Shown: positions 46,317 through 56,925, counted from the stretch's first letter. The stretch: 64,000 nt of DNA from Zygnema cylindricum (GCA_037447655.1 JBBHKE010002410.1:67501-131500), one strand, 5' to 3'. The notes: generated from the sequence alone by a model not told the origin. Numbers and translations are program-made.

Positions 46317-48284
46317 TCATATATTCCTCAAACTCGTTAGAGTATATTCCCCCCCATTATCACTCCTTATCCTCTTAATGGGGGTTTCATGCAACTTCTC
46401 ACTCCAAGCTTTATATTCTTTGAAGTAAGTTGATGCTTCAGACTTTGTTTTCAGAAAGTAAACTCTAGAGTATCTAGACCAGTCATCAATTATTGTCATC
46501 ATAAACCTCTTTCCTCCAACCGAAGGTACTTTTGCAGGCCCCCAAATATCTGTGTGGACCAAATCTAACACTTTCTCTCCTCTATATGTGGCGACTTTGG
46601 GAAAGGGAAGTTTGTGAGCCTTACTTTGAGCACAACCACTACAATCATCCATCATTTCATTATCCCCAATCGGAATGCCATCTACTACCCGAAGTTTTTT
46701 CATTTCCCTTAACCTATCAAAATGCACATGCCCCAACCGCTTATGCCAAATCATCACCTTAGGAACACCAACATAGTAAGCATTCTTCTTTTCATTACTC
46801 AGGTTAAGCCTAAACATTCCTTGGCTACCCTTATCTGCTGTGAAGTAAACTTCATCCCCATACTTAGCTGTAAAGACTCCCTTTCTAGTGAAGGTATCAA
46901 ACTCTTTGTCATCTAACACAGACGTAGAGACAAGATTTTTACTCAGCTGAGGAATGTAAAGTACATCTGAGAATGTAAGTATAGAAGTCTTACCCTCCAC
47001 TAAGACTTTCAGATCTACTGATCCCACTAGATCTGTAGTAACCACTCTCCCATCACCATACTCTATCGCTATAGTAGGAATCTTTCTTAGCTTAGTTAAG
47101 AGTTCTTTATCAGGACACATATGCATGGATGCACCTGAGTCGATGATCCATCCTTCCTGTGGAGCTTCCCGAATTGCTCCAAGGGCACACTTCTGCCTCC
47201 GAGGGATCTTCTGCTCCTCCAGACTCTCGTCAAGAAGAAGCACCCCATCCTCCTCAGATGACTCATCCTCGGTTTCTCCTGACACTTTTGTAACCACAAG
47301 TGCCTTTTTCTTCCCTCCGGAAGAACCCCCTCCACGGTTTTCTTGGAGCCTCAGCTCCGACAGCTTGACACAATCTGCAATAAAGTGTCCCAGCTTTTCG
47401 CAATAATGACAAAGACCCTTTGGGGGCCTCTGTCCCCCAGAATTATCTCTTTCCCCTCTATAAGGTTTCTTCGGGTCCTTCCCCCATCGGTCCCCTTCTG
47501 TTGCTAGAGCTTGAATGCTCTTTCCTCCTCTCCTAATCTCCATTGTGTTTTCTTGCACAAGTATCATCCTGACTACTGTGTTCCATTTCCATGAACTATC
47601 AAGCATTCCCTGTACTCGATACACTATGTTTTCGAACTCATCTGGTAATTTCATGATAAGGGTGTTAACTTTCATTTTCTTTGTACCTGTCCACCCGGCA
47701 CTTTCCATTTCCATATACAAACAAGAAAGATCATTACAGTAATCTAACATCTTTCCTCCTTTGTAAGTGTAACTCAATAGCTTTTGCTCAGCCAACTGGA
47801 GCTCTTGAATAGTTCCAGCTCTATAAATTTCCACCAAACTCACCCACAACTCCTCGGCCTTGAAAATGTGAAGATGAGGGGTGGCCAAACCTTGAGTGAG
47901 GTGCCTCAGAATGAAGTTCTTGGCAGCCATGTTTACATCCTCCCACATTTGAGTATCGTTCTCCACGGTCTTCACGATTGCCGCTCCCGATACTGTGGCA
48001 ATAGGAGTGAGGGGTGTCTCCTTCCCTTTCCCCTTTTCGGACACACTGCTGTCCCCATCATCTGCCTCCTCCGCCGAGGCAGCCGTTGTTGCAGGAAACC
48101 TTACTCCCCCAAATCCTGGTGGAGTTCCTGAAGGTGGACGTTTCACTTGTCCACTGACGATACCCCAGTATCGTTTTTCACACAAAGCTCCCATCATCAT
48201 GGCTTCCCAATAGATGAACCCAGATCCATTGAAGGTGGGCACCCTAGAGGGTGGGCCCATAACCTGCAATTCTGTGTCCTCCAT
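46317..48284 (-). CDS. gag-pol: Copia B gag, protease and integrase N-terminus, 655 residues
   Basis: Opens at an AUG 20 nt inside the 5' LTR (MEDTELQVMGPPSRVPTF), so the first codons span the LTR end and the PBS. The Gag core runs to about residue 270 (FNGSGFIYWEAMMMGALCEK, LAEQKLLSYTYKGG). The intact CCHC knuckle CHYCEKLGHFIADC is near residue 297. The protease has the proper motif IIDSGASMHMC near 380. GAG-pre-integrase (WHKRLGHVHFDRL), the zinc-binding C..C (CSGCAQSKAH) and integrase core (DIWGPAKVPS, IIDDWSRYSR, SDNGGEY) follow. A 1-nt deletion just after SDNGGEYT throws the frame out. The intact Gag-protease part could still be translated. Confidence 0.93.
   Translation of the reverse strand: MEDTELQVMGPPSRVPTFNGSGFIYWEAMMMGALCEKRYWGIVSGQVKRPPSGTPPGFGGVRFPATTAASAEEADDGDSSVSEKGKGKETPLTPIATVSGAAIVKTVENDTQMWEDVNMAAKNFILRHLTQGLATPHLHIFKAEELWVSLVEIYRAGTIQELQLAEQKLLSYTYKGGKMLDYCNDLSCLYMEMESAGWTGTKKMKVNTLIMKLPDEFENIVYRVQGMLDSSWKWNTVVRMILVQENTMEIRRGGKSIQALATEGDRWGKDPKKPYRGERDNSGGQRPPKGLCHYCEKLGHFIADCVKLSELRLQENRGGGSSGGKKKALVVTKVSGETEDESSEEDGVLLLDESLEEQKIPRRQKCALGAIREAPQEGWIIDSGASMHMCPDKELLTKLRKIPTIAIEYGDGRVVTTDLVGSVDLKVLVEGKTSILTFSDVLYIPQLSKNLVSTSVLDDKEFDTFTRKGVFTAKYGDEVYFTADKGSQGMFRLNLSNEKKNAYYVGVPKVMIWHKRLGHVHFDRLREMKKLRVVDGIPIGDNEMMDDCSGCAQSKAHKLPFPKVATYRGEKVLDLVHTDIWGPAKVPSVGGKRFMMTIIDDWSRYSRVYFLKTKSEASTYFKEYKAWSEKLHETPIKRIRSDNGGEYTLTSLRNI
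48250..48264 (-). promoter_or_regulatory. Copia B primer-binding site matching the initiator tRNA-Met anticodon arm
   Basis: GGTTATGGGCCCACC directly follows the LTR end. It is the exact complement of GGUGGGCCCAUAACC, the anticodon stem-loop of plant initiator tRNA-Met (recalled sequence). In Drosophila copia a cut half-tRNA primes from the equivalent site. The same bases encode VMGP within gag. Confidence 0.85.
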
Positions 48285-49300
48285 TGGACTACAGAATACA
48301 GGAAGCCTCTAGATAGTATTTAACTAACCCACTTCAAGCCAAAACCACTGCTGCCCAAGAAGGCAATCTGACAATTTGACTGCACCCCTGTGTAGCCTGG
48401 ACTCCCCTGAGTCCGTAGAAAAAAGAATCACTGAAAAAGGCCAACCAGGCGATTAGTTATGAGGCAGTAAAAATGCCAATTTGTACAAACTCTCAAAGGG
48501 AGAGGTGACCACCTACCAAAATTTTCTAAGTCCTGATTCTCTCTAATAACTCCTATCTACTGAAGTACGGACCAATCAGATTACTGTATCGTACACAAAA
48601 GTACTACTGCCGATGTACCTTTTGTACGGCGTATGTACGACAAGGCTATTAAGTGGACGCGTGTCCGCTTTTCACTCGTCCGTACGTTCCTCGGAATTCC
48701 TATGACCGAATGTCATCTCTCCACGTGGCTCCAGGTCATGCCACGTCACAAAACGCCAAAGTGACCACTCCGGGATTTCGGCGATGATGTGCGCCGTTGG
48801 ATTTTATGCGAAACGCAATCTTAGCCGTAATAAATACTTGTGCGATATTTGTTCCGATGTCGAAATAAAATGCGCGGTATCCGTTTTGAATTAGCGTCGT
48901 ACGACGTACTATATAAAACTGGATCTATGTGCGTCGTATACAGTTCCAGTTAAATGGATTTAATTCTCCCTAACTAAATATATATCTATCACATACCATA
49001 GCACTTAGCATTGGTCCTAGTCTATTAGGATAAAGCTGACCGCTACCGGTCAACTTTGACGAACCGTAGGTACCGGGGATCAAATCTCTGGTCCGTCAAG
49101 TATATTTTTAGTAACCTACTAAAAATAGCTGTCTGTTGAACTAAAGGCAGCCATGGATCAACCTCTCTCTCTTACCTTCAGTGACTACAACAAGTATGGA
49201 AGCTAGAGAGCGGAGGTGGAGGCAGGCTGTCCGTCCTTTTACCTTTTATAAAAACATATTTAAACCTAGAAAATACTATAAAAATCTATAAATTTCAACA
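48265..49300 (-). repeat. 5' LTR of Copia B
   Basis: 1036 bp, one base longer than the 3' LTR. Ends with the gag AUG and 20 nt of coding sequence. An antisense tRNA-like module lies at 49018-49096. Confidence 0.93.
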
Positions 49301-49305
49301 GCGCC

Positions 49306-50115
49306 ATGGCTGCCGCCATATTTAGAAAGTGGCAGTTTTTGCAGATAAGGGTATTTTGGATAAAATGATGCCTAGGTCTAGATTTGAACCTGTGACCTCT
49401 AGACTTTTTATAGCCTAACGCCTTAACCATTAAGGCGTTACGAAACGATACACGTGACGGGTTTCATAAATATATAAATATTAACGAAACAGCTAATTAT
49501 CAGCAGACTAACCAAAATGAGCAATTTCTGCATGTACGCGAATCTGAACCGTGTAAAATATGTTTTGATCGGACGGCCGGCATTAAAGCCGCCACTCGAA
49601 GTGAGCTTTTCGGCGGCATACGGATATAGCGTCACGCGGTGCCACGTGGCGCCACATTATTTGATACCGGAGAAGATGGGAGGAGGAACCATGGCTTCCG
49701 ATATGACAGGTGTCACCTTGTAGACCTTGTCGTACAATAGTTGTACAATAAGTACATCGCCCATTGTACCTTCTTGTACTTTATAGTGTTCCTATTGGAC
49801 TAGGGTTTAATAGTAGGTAGTCGTGAGTAGGCAGACCGAGACTTAGTAATATTTAGGTACCTCTCTCTCTAAGAGAGCTTGTAACTATAAAGGTCATCTT
49901 TGACCAGCCATAACTTACTGCTCGGGTGAGCAAATTCAGTGATTCTTTTTGCGTTTGACTCAGGGGAGTCTTGTCCTCACAAGGGTGAGAGTGGTCAGAA
50001 TATTTGTGTGCCTGGGCGGCGCTTATTCAGCGGGAAAGTAGAAGGGGCAAATATTATCCTAGAGGCTTTACATAGGCTGCTCATTTTGTGGGTCAATGGA
50101 GGCCACAGAATTTCA
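49306..50115 (+). repeat. 5' LTR of Copia A, right-hand segment
   Basis: Continues the LTR begun at 42742-42822, from CATGGCTGCCGCCATATTTA to GGCCACAGAATTTCA, and matches 54613-55422 closely. The gag AUG (50096) is exactly 20 nt from the LTR end. It holds a long hairpin (TAACGCCTTAA, CCA, TTAAGGCGTTA at ~49413-49440). Confidence 0.93.
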
Positions 50116-50818
50116 GGTTATGGGCCCACCCTCTAGGGTGCCCATATTTGATGGATCAGACTTTCTTTATTGGGAAATGATGATGGAGGGAGAACTATTT
50201 GAGAAGCATTTATGGGGCATAGTGTCTGGACAAATTCAATGCCCACCTCCACCTGGGTTTGGAGGGACACGTTTTTCTGGCACCTCCGCCTCTACAGTTG
50301 GTAGAACAGCTGCCACCATCACCGAGGATGAAGATGAGGAAGGAGAAGAGATTGTCATGGAAGGAGAAAAGGAAAGAGTTGCAACTCAAGTAACACCATT
50401 GCCGAAGGCGATACCGGCAGCAGCACCACCAGCAACAACGACAAGGGTTCAGACCGAAAGATCAGAGTATGAAAAGTGGAACTACAAAGACAAGGTTGCT
50501 AAGCTCTTAATTCTTAAAAGTGTAGCAAAGGGCATTGCCATTCCCCTTATGCATGTCAAATCTTCATCTCAGATTTGGATATCACTAGTTAACAAATATA
50601 AGAGTGGATCATTGCAGCAGCAACAGCTGGCAGAAAATAAGATTGCAGCTTATACTTATAAGGGAGGAAGTATGGATAATTATTGCAATGATTTAGGAGC
50701 ATTGTTTGGAGAGTTAGAGAGTGCAGGTAACTCATGGTCTGAGAGACAAAGAGTGAACACATTAATGATGAAACTACCTGAAGAGTATGAGAATATCATT
50801 AACCGATTGAGGACATAG
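50096..50818 (+). pseudogene. gag: Copia A gag, N-terminal part
   Basis: 240 residues from the LTR-borne AUG (MEATEFQVMGPPSRVPIF), with the Copia Gag core (FDGSDFLYWEMMMEGELFEK, LAENKIAAYTYKGG, LMMKLPEEYENIINRL). It ends at TAG where Copia B's Gag continues (VQGMLDSSW). The rest follows in the next frame from 50848. Confidence 0.9.
50116..50130 (+). promoter_or_regulatory. Copia A primer-binding site (initiator tRNA-Met anticodon arm)
   Basis: GGTTATGGGCCCACC, immediately after the LTR and identical to the site in Copia B. It encodes VMGP in the gag frame. Confidence 0.85.
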
Positions 50819-50847
50819 GAGATAGCAATTGGAATTGGGATGACACA

Positions 50848-51780
50848 GTGGGAATGATTTTAGTGAAAGAAAGCACCATAGAGCTTAGGAGAGGGAGTCC
50901 AAGTGTTCAAGCATTGTATGCAGGAGCTGATTGGCGGAAGCGTGATGAGGAGAGAGGGAAAGATCCCTATCGAAACTTTGGTGGAAGAGGACAAGGAGGT
51001 GGCAGATTTGATAGACAAGGGAGAGGAGCTTCTCGAGGAGGATTATGTCACTTCTTCAAGAAACCGGGATACTATATGGCAGATTGTGTCAAACTTGCAG
51101 ATCTTCGACTCAAAGATGGTCAAGGAACCTCAAGGGATGGAGGAAAGGCTTTCTTCACTCAAGTTTATGATGAGGAAGTGGAAGAAAAAACCGAACCAGA
51201 AGAGGAGCTTGAGGAGCTTCTTCTTAATCTAAAAAACACTGAAAAGCATGTCGACATTCCACGGAGACAAAAGTGTGATTTTGGAGGTAAAAGGTATCCA
51301 CCCGAGGATGGATGGATCATAGACTCAAGGGCTTCAATGCATATGTGCAAAGATAAGCGGTGGTTCACTAAACTGAGAAAAATCCCAACAGTTGAGATAG
51401 AGTACGGAGATGGTAGAGTAGAAACCACAAGTCTTGTTGGAACTGTTGACTTGAAGGTTTTAGTTGATGGAAAGGCCTCAATTGTATCACTCTCAGACGT
51501 TCTTTACATTCCACAGCTTAGCAAGAACCTAGTCTCAACAGCTGTCTTAGATGAAAAGGAGTTTGAAACAGGAACTAGGAAAGGAATCTTCACAGCAAGC
51601 TTTGATAATGAGGTTTATTTCATAGCTGAGAAGGGCATTCAAGGAATGTTTAGAATTGTACTTTGCAATGAAAAGAGTGTTCTATACTCGTGTGCAAGTG
51701 AGATGATGCTTTGGCATAAAAGGTTGGGGCATGTGCATCTAGATAGATTAAAGAAAATGAAGAAAAAGGGAATAGTGTAG
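50848..51780 (+). pseudogene. pol: Copia A zinc knuckle, protease and integrase N-terminus, inactivated
   Basis: 310 residues. The knuckle is CHFFKKPGYYMADC: the second Cys is Phe and the His is Tyr, so zinc binding is lost. The protease motif is IIDSRASMHMC (Gly to Arg next to the active Asp). GAG-pre-integrase (WHKRLGHVHLDRLKKMK) is followed by a stop. Confidence 0.9.
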
Positions 51781-53102
51781 GGTATTACTTTTGAAGATGA
51801 TGAGACCTTTGATGATTATAGTGTATGTGCCCAAGGGAAGATTCATAGACTTCCATTTCCAAAGGCAACCACATATAGGAGAGAGAAAGTATTAGATATA
51901 GTTCACACTGATGTTTGGGGACATGCTAGGTATGCTTCACATGGGGGGAAGAGATGGATGTTAACTATCACAGATGATTGGTCTCGATACACGAAGGTAT
52001 ACTTTCTCAAACATAAGTCAGAGGTATTAAGATGTTTCAAAGAGTATAAAGTATGGAGTGAAAGCTACATGAAACCTCAATAAAAGAGATAAGAAGTGAT
52101 AATGGGAAAGAATACACCTCAAGGGAATTTGAAGAATATCTTAAAGAAGAAGGAATTCATCATGAGAAAACAATTCCCTATAATCCGGAACAAAATGGAG
52201 TAGCAGAAAAAGTGAATAGAATTTAGAAGATATATCCAGAAGTATGTTAAGTGACAAGAGGATAGGGCTGCAGTTTTGGGCTGAGTCTATGAACTATGCC
52301 AACTTCATCAAAAATAGAGTCCTAACTTCAGCAAATAAATAGGAAACTCCGTATGAGAGGTGGACAGGAAGAAAGCCTGATTTGTCTAGTTTGAGTGTTC
52401 GGAAGTCAAGTTTATAGTTTAGATTCCGATAAGACTAAATGGAAGTTAGAGGGAAGAGGGAAACCAGGATATCTTGTAGGATATGATGAGAGCACAAAAG
52501 GATACCGAGTGAACGACTTGAAAAAGAGAGATATAATTCTGGAAAAACACATAGTGGTGATGAATGAAGAGAAGTCCATTGATCCATTCAAATATAATAA
52601 GGAAGTCAAAATCAGATTTGAAACGGATCAGTTTTCTGACTTTGACTTTGAAAATGAAGAGAAGGAAGAGGGAGAAAAAGAAAAATCTGCAGATCTACCA
52701 AAGGAGAAGGAGGAAAGGACAACATCCGAGGCAACGCCACAATACGAAGTGGAAACCGATGAGGAACTTGATGAGACACCGGAATTGGAAGATAGGGAAG
52801 CTGAAAATTTCCCAAAACGAAACCCAAGAATGCCTTCCATACCAGCGTCCGATTTTGAAGGGGGAAGAAGAAGTAGTAAACGACTTCAAGAAAGACAAGT
52901 AAATAACCAACTCACAAAGATGTCTCACCCAGATGAACCTCAAACATACTTAGAGGCCATAAACACTCCAGAAAGTAGCCGGTGGATCACAGCTATAAAT
53001 GAAGAAATGGCCTCTATCATGGAAGCCAATACATGGGAGTTGGTAGATTGTCCACCGGACCGAAAACCGATCGGATGTAAGTGGGTGTTAAACTTAAATT
53101 AA
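51781..53102 (+). pseudogene. pol: Copia A integrase core and linker, broken
   Basis: Pieces with stops between: DDYSVCAQGKIHRLPF, DVWGHARYAS, ITDDWSRYTKVYF, then SDNGKEYTSREF and NPEQNGVAEKVN. From 52395 a 235-residue frame has FGSQVYSLDSDKTKWKLEG, GKPGYLVGYDESTKGY, an acidic linker and the start of RT (CKWVLNLN), where a lost base breaks the frame. Confidence 0.87.
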
Positions 53103-54518
53103 ACCCCGATAATACCATTGAGAGGTACAAAGCTAGGTTAGTTGCAAAAGGTTATACTCAGAAAGAGGGGATAGACTACGAAGAAACCTTTGCACCTGTA
53201 GTCAGATTTCCTTCAGTTAGAATCCTTTTAAGTATAGCCGCAGCGGAGGATATGGAAATACACCAGATGGATATTAAAACGGCCTTTTTGCACGGAGAGT
53301 TGGAAGAAGAAATTTACATAAGGCAACCGGAAGGATTCGTGGAAAGCGGGGAAGAAAGCAAGGTTTGTAAACTAATAAAATCACTCTATGGGCTTAAGCA
53401 AGCCCCACGACAATGGAATATAAAGCTAGACGAATTTCTGACCGGTTTTGGGTATATCAGAATTAGTTCACATCACTCTATATATTTATTTGAGGATGAG
53501 AATGGAGTGATATTTATTGCTATTTATGTAGATGATTTGTTGGTCTTAAGCAAGTCTTAGATAAAATTAACAAACTAAAACGAGATCTTAGAAGCAGTTT
53601 TGATATGAAAGATCTCGGCGAAGCAAAGTATATTTTGGGAATTCAAATGGAGAGAGATAGAGGGAATAGAATTATAAGACTCACTCAATAAGAGCAATCA
53701 GTAATATGCTAGAAAGTTTTCAGATGGAAAAAGCAAACGGATGTACTACTCGTATGGATTTGAAGAATGTGTTTGAGGGGAGTGAAGAGAGAGGAATATT
53801 GATCATTAATGATGAGATCGATGAGATACAAAGAAAATTTATAGAAAATATCCTTTATCGGCAGATTGTAGGCAGTTTAATTTATTTAATGAACTGTACC
53901 CGTCCGGATATAGCTGCAGCTGTAGGTGTCCTTAGTAGAAGTCTAAATGAACCAAGAAAGAGAGACTGGGAGGCTACCAAAAGGGTGATGAGGTATCTGG
54001 TGAGGACAAGGGAATTATGGTTGCATTTGGGAGGGGAGCACACTGACATCACCAACTGGAGTGATGTCAGTTATGGAGATGTGCCTTTAAGGCGGTGTAC
54101 GACTGGATATGTGTTGCAAATTAGATCCGGTGCATGTTGTTGGAGTAGCAAGCAACAAAAAGTAATTGCTCAGTCCACTATGGAGGCTGAATACATGGCT
54201 TCCTGTGCTGCCACCAAAGAATTAATGTGGGTTAAATCTCTTCTTGAAGAACTTGGGTTCATGAAGTCTGGAACTCAAAATGTTTTTTGTGATAATCAAG
54301 CTGCTATCTCTATTGCAGCTAATCCGAAACATCACTTCAAAGCTAAGTATATGGATATTAGACTGAGCTTTGTCAGAGAGAAGGTTGAAAATAAAATTAT
54401 TAAACTGGTTCATAAAACTGATAGAGAAATGATAGCAAACATGATGACAAAACCAGTGCCTTCCCCTAAGTTGATTTATTGCAGAGAAAACTGTGGATTA
54501 AAATTAAAAAGTGACTAG
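53081..54518 (+). pseudogene. pol: Copia A reverse transcriptase and RNase H, broken
   Basis: 53081-53560 encodes [51 protein letters not shown] and the YVDDLLVL catalytic motif. A stop then breaks it. After a shifted stretch, 53706-54518 carries the RT thumb and RNase H (STMEAEYMASCAATKELMWV, FCDNQAAISI, MDIRLSFVREK) ending just before the polypurine tract. Confidence 0.9.
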
Positions 54519-54531
54519 GAATTAAGGGGAG

Positions 54532-55422
54532 TGTTGAAAAGAGGTAATTAATAGTTCACTTCTCTATTTTAGTTTTACTTTAAAGAAAGAGAGTGAGGAT
54601 CAAAGGCACGCCATGGCTGCCGCCATATTTAGAAAGTGGCAGTTTTTGCAGATAAGGGTATTTTGGATAAAATGATGTTGAGGTGTAGATTTGAACCTGT
54701 GACCTCAAGACTCTTTGTAGCCTAACGCCTTAAACATTAAGGCGTTACGAAACGATACACGTGACGGGTTTCATAAATATATAAACATTAACGAAACAGC
54801 TAATTAACAGCAGACTAACCAAAATGAGCAATTTCTGCATGTACGCGAATCTGAACCGTGTAAAATATGTTTTGATCGGACGGCCGGCATTAAAGCCGCC
54901 ACTCGAAGTGAGCTTTTCGGCGGCATACGGATATAGCGTCACGCGGTGCCACGTGGCGCCACATTATTTGATACCGGAGAAGATGGGAGGAGGAACCATG
55001 GCTTCCGATATGACAGGTGTCACCTTGTAGACCTTGTCGTACAATAGTTGTACAATAAGTACATCGCCCATTGTACCTTCTTGTACTTTATAGTGTTCCT
55101 ATTGGACTAGGGTTTAATAGTAGGTAGTCGTGAGTAGGCAGACCGAGACTTAGTAATATTTAGGTACCTCTCTCTCTAAGAGAGCTTGTAACTATAAAGG
55201 TCATCTTTGACCAGCCATAACTTACTGCTCGGGTGAGCAAATTCAGTGATTCTTTTTGCGTTTGACTCAAGGGAGTCTTGTCCTCACAAGGGTGAGAGTG
55301 GTCAGAATATTTGTGTGCCTGGGCGGCGCTTATTCAGCGGGAAAGTACAAGGGGCAAATATTATCCTAGAGGCTTTACATAGGCTGCTCATTTTGTGGGT
55401 CAATGGAGGCCACAGAATTTCA
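54532..55422 (+). repeat. 3' LTR of Copia A
   Basis: 891 bp, TGTTGAAAAG...AGAATTTCA. Differs from the 5' LTR at scattered positions. It contains an antisense tRNA-like module at ~54675-54752. Confidence 0.93.
54675..54752 (-). other. Antisense tRNA-like module in Copia A LTR
   Basis: The minus strand reads GCCTTAATGTTTAAGGCGTT (A-box-like, also an 11-bp hairpin) and, ~45 bp on, CACAGGTTCAAATCT (B-box-like). It recurs in the 5' LTR at ~49380-49441, where the A region is TTAATGGTTAAGGC. Confidence 0.5.
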
Positions 55423-55555
55423 CGACACATTCTTCAACAAACTTTTTGTGGTGGTTTTCGTCGAATCTGATTCCCGCTTGTCCGAAGGCGCGCATATGTC
55501 CGATGGTGCGCGGCTCGTACGTGACTTGTCCACGCGTAAACGTTTTACACGTCCG

Positions 55556-55596
55556 GTGATTGGCTAGTGTCCTCTCTGAGGACACTAGCGAATCAC
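55556..55596. repeat. Palindrome in the interrupted Harbinger-like element
   Basis: 19-bp arms GTGATTGGCTAGTGTCCTC with one mismatch, 3-nt loop TCT. Confidence 0.9.
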
Positions 55597-56110
55597 TCGA
55601 CGAAGTGACCTTTTGCTTCGAAAATTCATAATCGAACGGTCGACGTTGTCGCCCAAAAGTTTGGAGGCGAATCTCTAATAATCTTGATTTATATATAAAA
55701 AAAAAATAACAGTACGTCCCTGTACGGCAATGAGCTGGATCTATACGGAAATGCACTTTTTCAAGTATACAACCCCACTTTTTGCCTGATGGAGGTTCAC
55801 CCTAACTCTAATTTTTAAACTGCTTCGTACTAATTGTCGGCGCATAATATCTTCACACTAAAATATGTGCATGTACGAAATTGTTCAAATCATACGTCGT
55901 CGCGTTTTTGTGACATCCGCGTCATTTTTTCCTGAGCACATTTACATGCCCGCGTGTTAGCGTAAATATTATTTCTGTATTTTTTTACTTGAAAAAATAC
56001 AAAATAATACGGATCTGACAGTCCGTACGCCACACTAATTAGAAGGGCACTATATTACAGTTATGAACCCTATTAGGTGGGGTACCTCAAATAACGTTCA
56101 GAGACATTTA

Positions 56111-56827
56111 GGGTGAAGTTCCATTAGGACATTCTGTAGTTGTACGGCCAACATTACAGAATGCTACAATTTGAACGAAGTTCCATTGCGCAGAGTCTGT
56201 AACCCACGTGTTCGAAATTGAGTGGTACCACGTAATTGAATATCGGATATTTAAAATCGTCAATGATTTTTACACCGACCAAAAATCTTCATTTGCGTAC
56301 CATGTACGTGAGTACCAGGTCATCGCGCAACACAACTATTGTACTCCTCGTAGACGCCTTGTCAAATACCACATCATTTTTTTAGGGTTCCTCTTTTTCC
56401 GCGTGATGAATGAGCGTTGCCAAAAATAGTGTGACGAATGGGCGCTAACAAAAATAGCGTGACCAAAGTACGTTACGACTTTTCGTCTGTATTTTTTGCT
56501 GGATTTTTCAATGCGTATATCGTGTGCGAAATTCTTTGATTTCCGTTGGTTGCCATTTTGACACGTATGCTCATTATCCAACGTGGCGCGGCTCAATTTT
56601 TTTTGTAATTGGTGATGTACCTCGCGAGGTACATCACCAATTACAGAAACTTTCGAAGCGAATGCTTCGCGAAAAAATATCAGCGTTGTTAACTCCCGGT
56701 CAGAATATTGGAAAGATTCTTTGTAATGTTGTTTTCCGCATAAAAACAAAATAAGAAGTACGGCGTAGTACGGAAAGGTCAGAATTTTTGTAAACTTCCT
56801 CACTTTTCGTGTAACGAAACTTCACCC
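56111..56827. mobile_element. Harbinger-like non-autonomous element, 717 bp
   Basis: Ends GGGTGAAGTTCCATTAGG and the inverse of GGGTGAAGTTTCGTTAC, with TTA flanking both sides (56108-56110 and 56828-56830). It shares the block CAGAGTCTGTAACCCACGTG and the tail GATTCTTTGTAATGTTGTTT with 41090-41712. No transposase. Confidence 0.78.
56605..56644. repeat. Perfect 40-bp palindrome
   Basis: 20-bp arm GTAATTGGTGATGTACCTCG followed directly by its complement with no loop. A second small hairpin (CGAAGCGAATGCTTCG) follows ~10 bp later. Confidence 0.95.
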
Positions 56828-56925
56828 TTAGAATGATTAATTCTATTTGGGAATTTGCGTAAAAAATCGGAGTACCCCAATAAGAGTCACGAACGCTAAT
56901 AGCGATTCACAGTGTAGCGTCAATG

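Larger units (their letters stand above)
42823..49300 (-). mobile_element. Copia B, young 6.5 kb insertion in the 5' LTR of Copia A
   Basis: Perfect target duplication GCGCC (42818-42822 and 49301-49305). LTRs are 49300-48265 and 43857-42823 (1036 and 1035 bp). The only difference I found between them is one G in a GGGG run, so insertion is very recent. Despite that, pol carries a frameshift, stops and an internal duplication (see its parts). It must have been copied by enzymes supplied in trans, or have mutated after insertion. Confidence 0.95.
42742..55422 (+). mobile_element. Copia A, 6.2 kb, split by Copia B
   Basis: Perfect 5-bp target duplication CGACA (42737-42741 and 55423-55427). 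The 5' LTR is split (42742-42822 and 49306-50115, summing to 891 bp) and the 3' LTR is 54532-55422 (891 bp). Gag, protease, integrase, RT and RNase H follow in Copia order, all with defects. Polypurine tract AATTAAGGGGAG. The PBS (50116-50130) is GGTTATGGGCCCACC. Confidence 0.95.
42394..55802. mobile_element. Harbinger-like element interrupted by Copia A
   Basis: The left end is GGCCACTTCTCCATCAGGCA and the right end the inverse of GGGTGAACCTCCATCAGGCA, with a TAA duplication on both sides (42391-42393 and 55803-55805). Without the nested Copia the element is 723 bp, very close to the 717 bp of its relative at 56111-56827. The 3-bp TWA duplication and GGG-start ends suggest PIF/Harbinger, but no transposase is present. 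Its palindrome is at 55556-55596. Confidence 0.75.

Noticed and set aside
49382-49723. Host gene encoding MSNFCMYANLNRVKY
   Set aside because: It occurs identically in both LTRs of Copia A (49517 and 54824), so it is LTR sequence.
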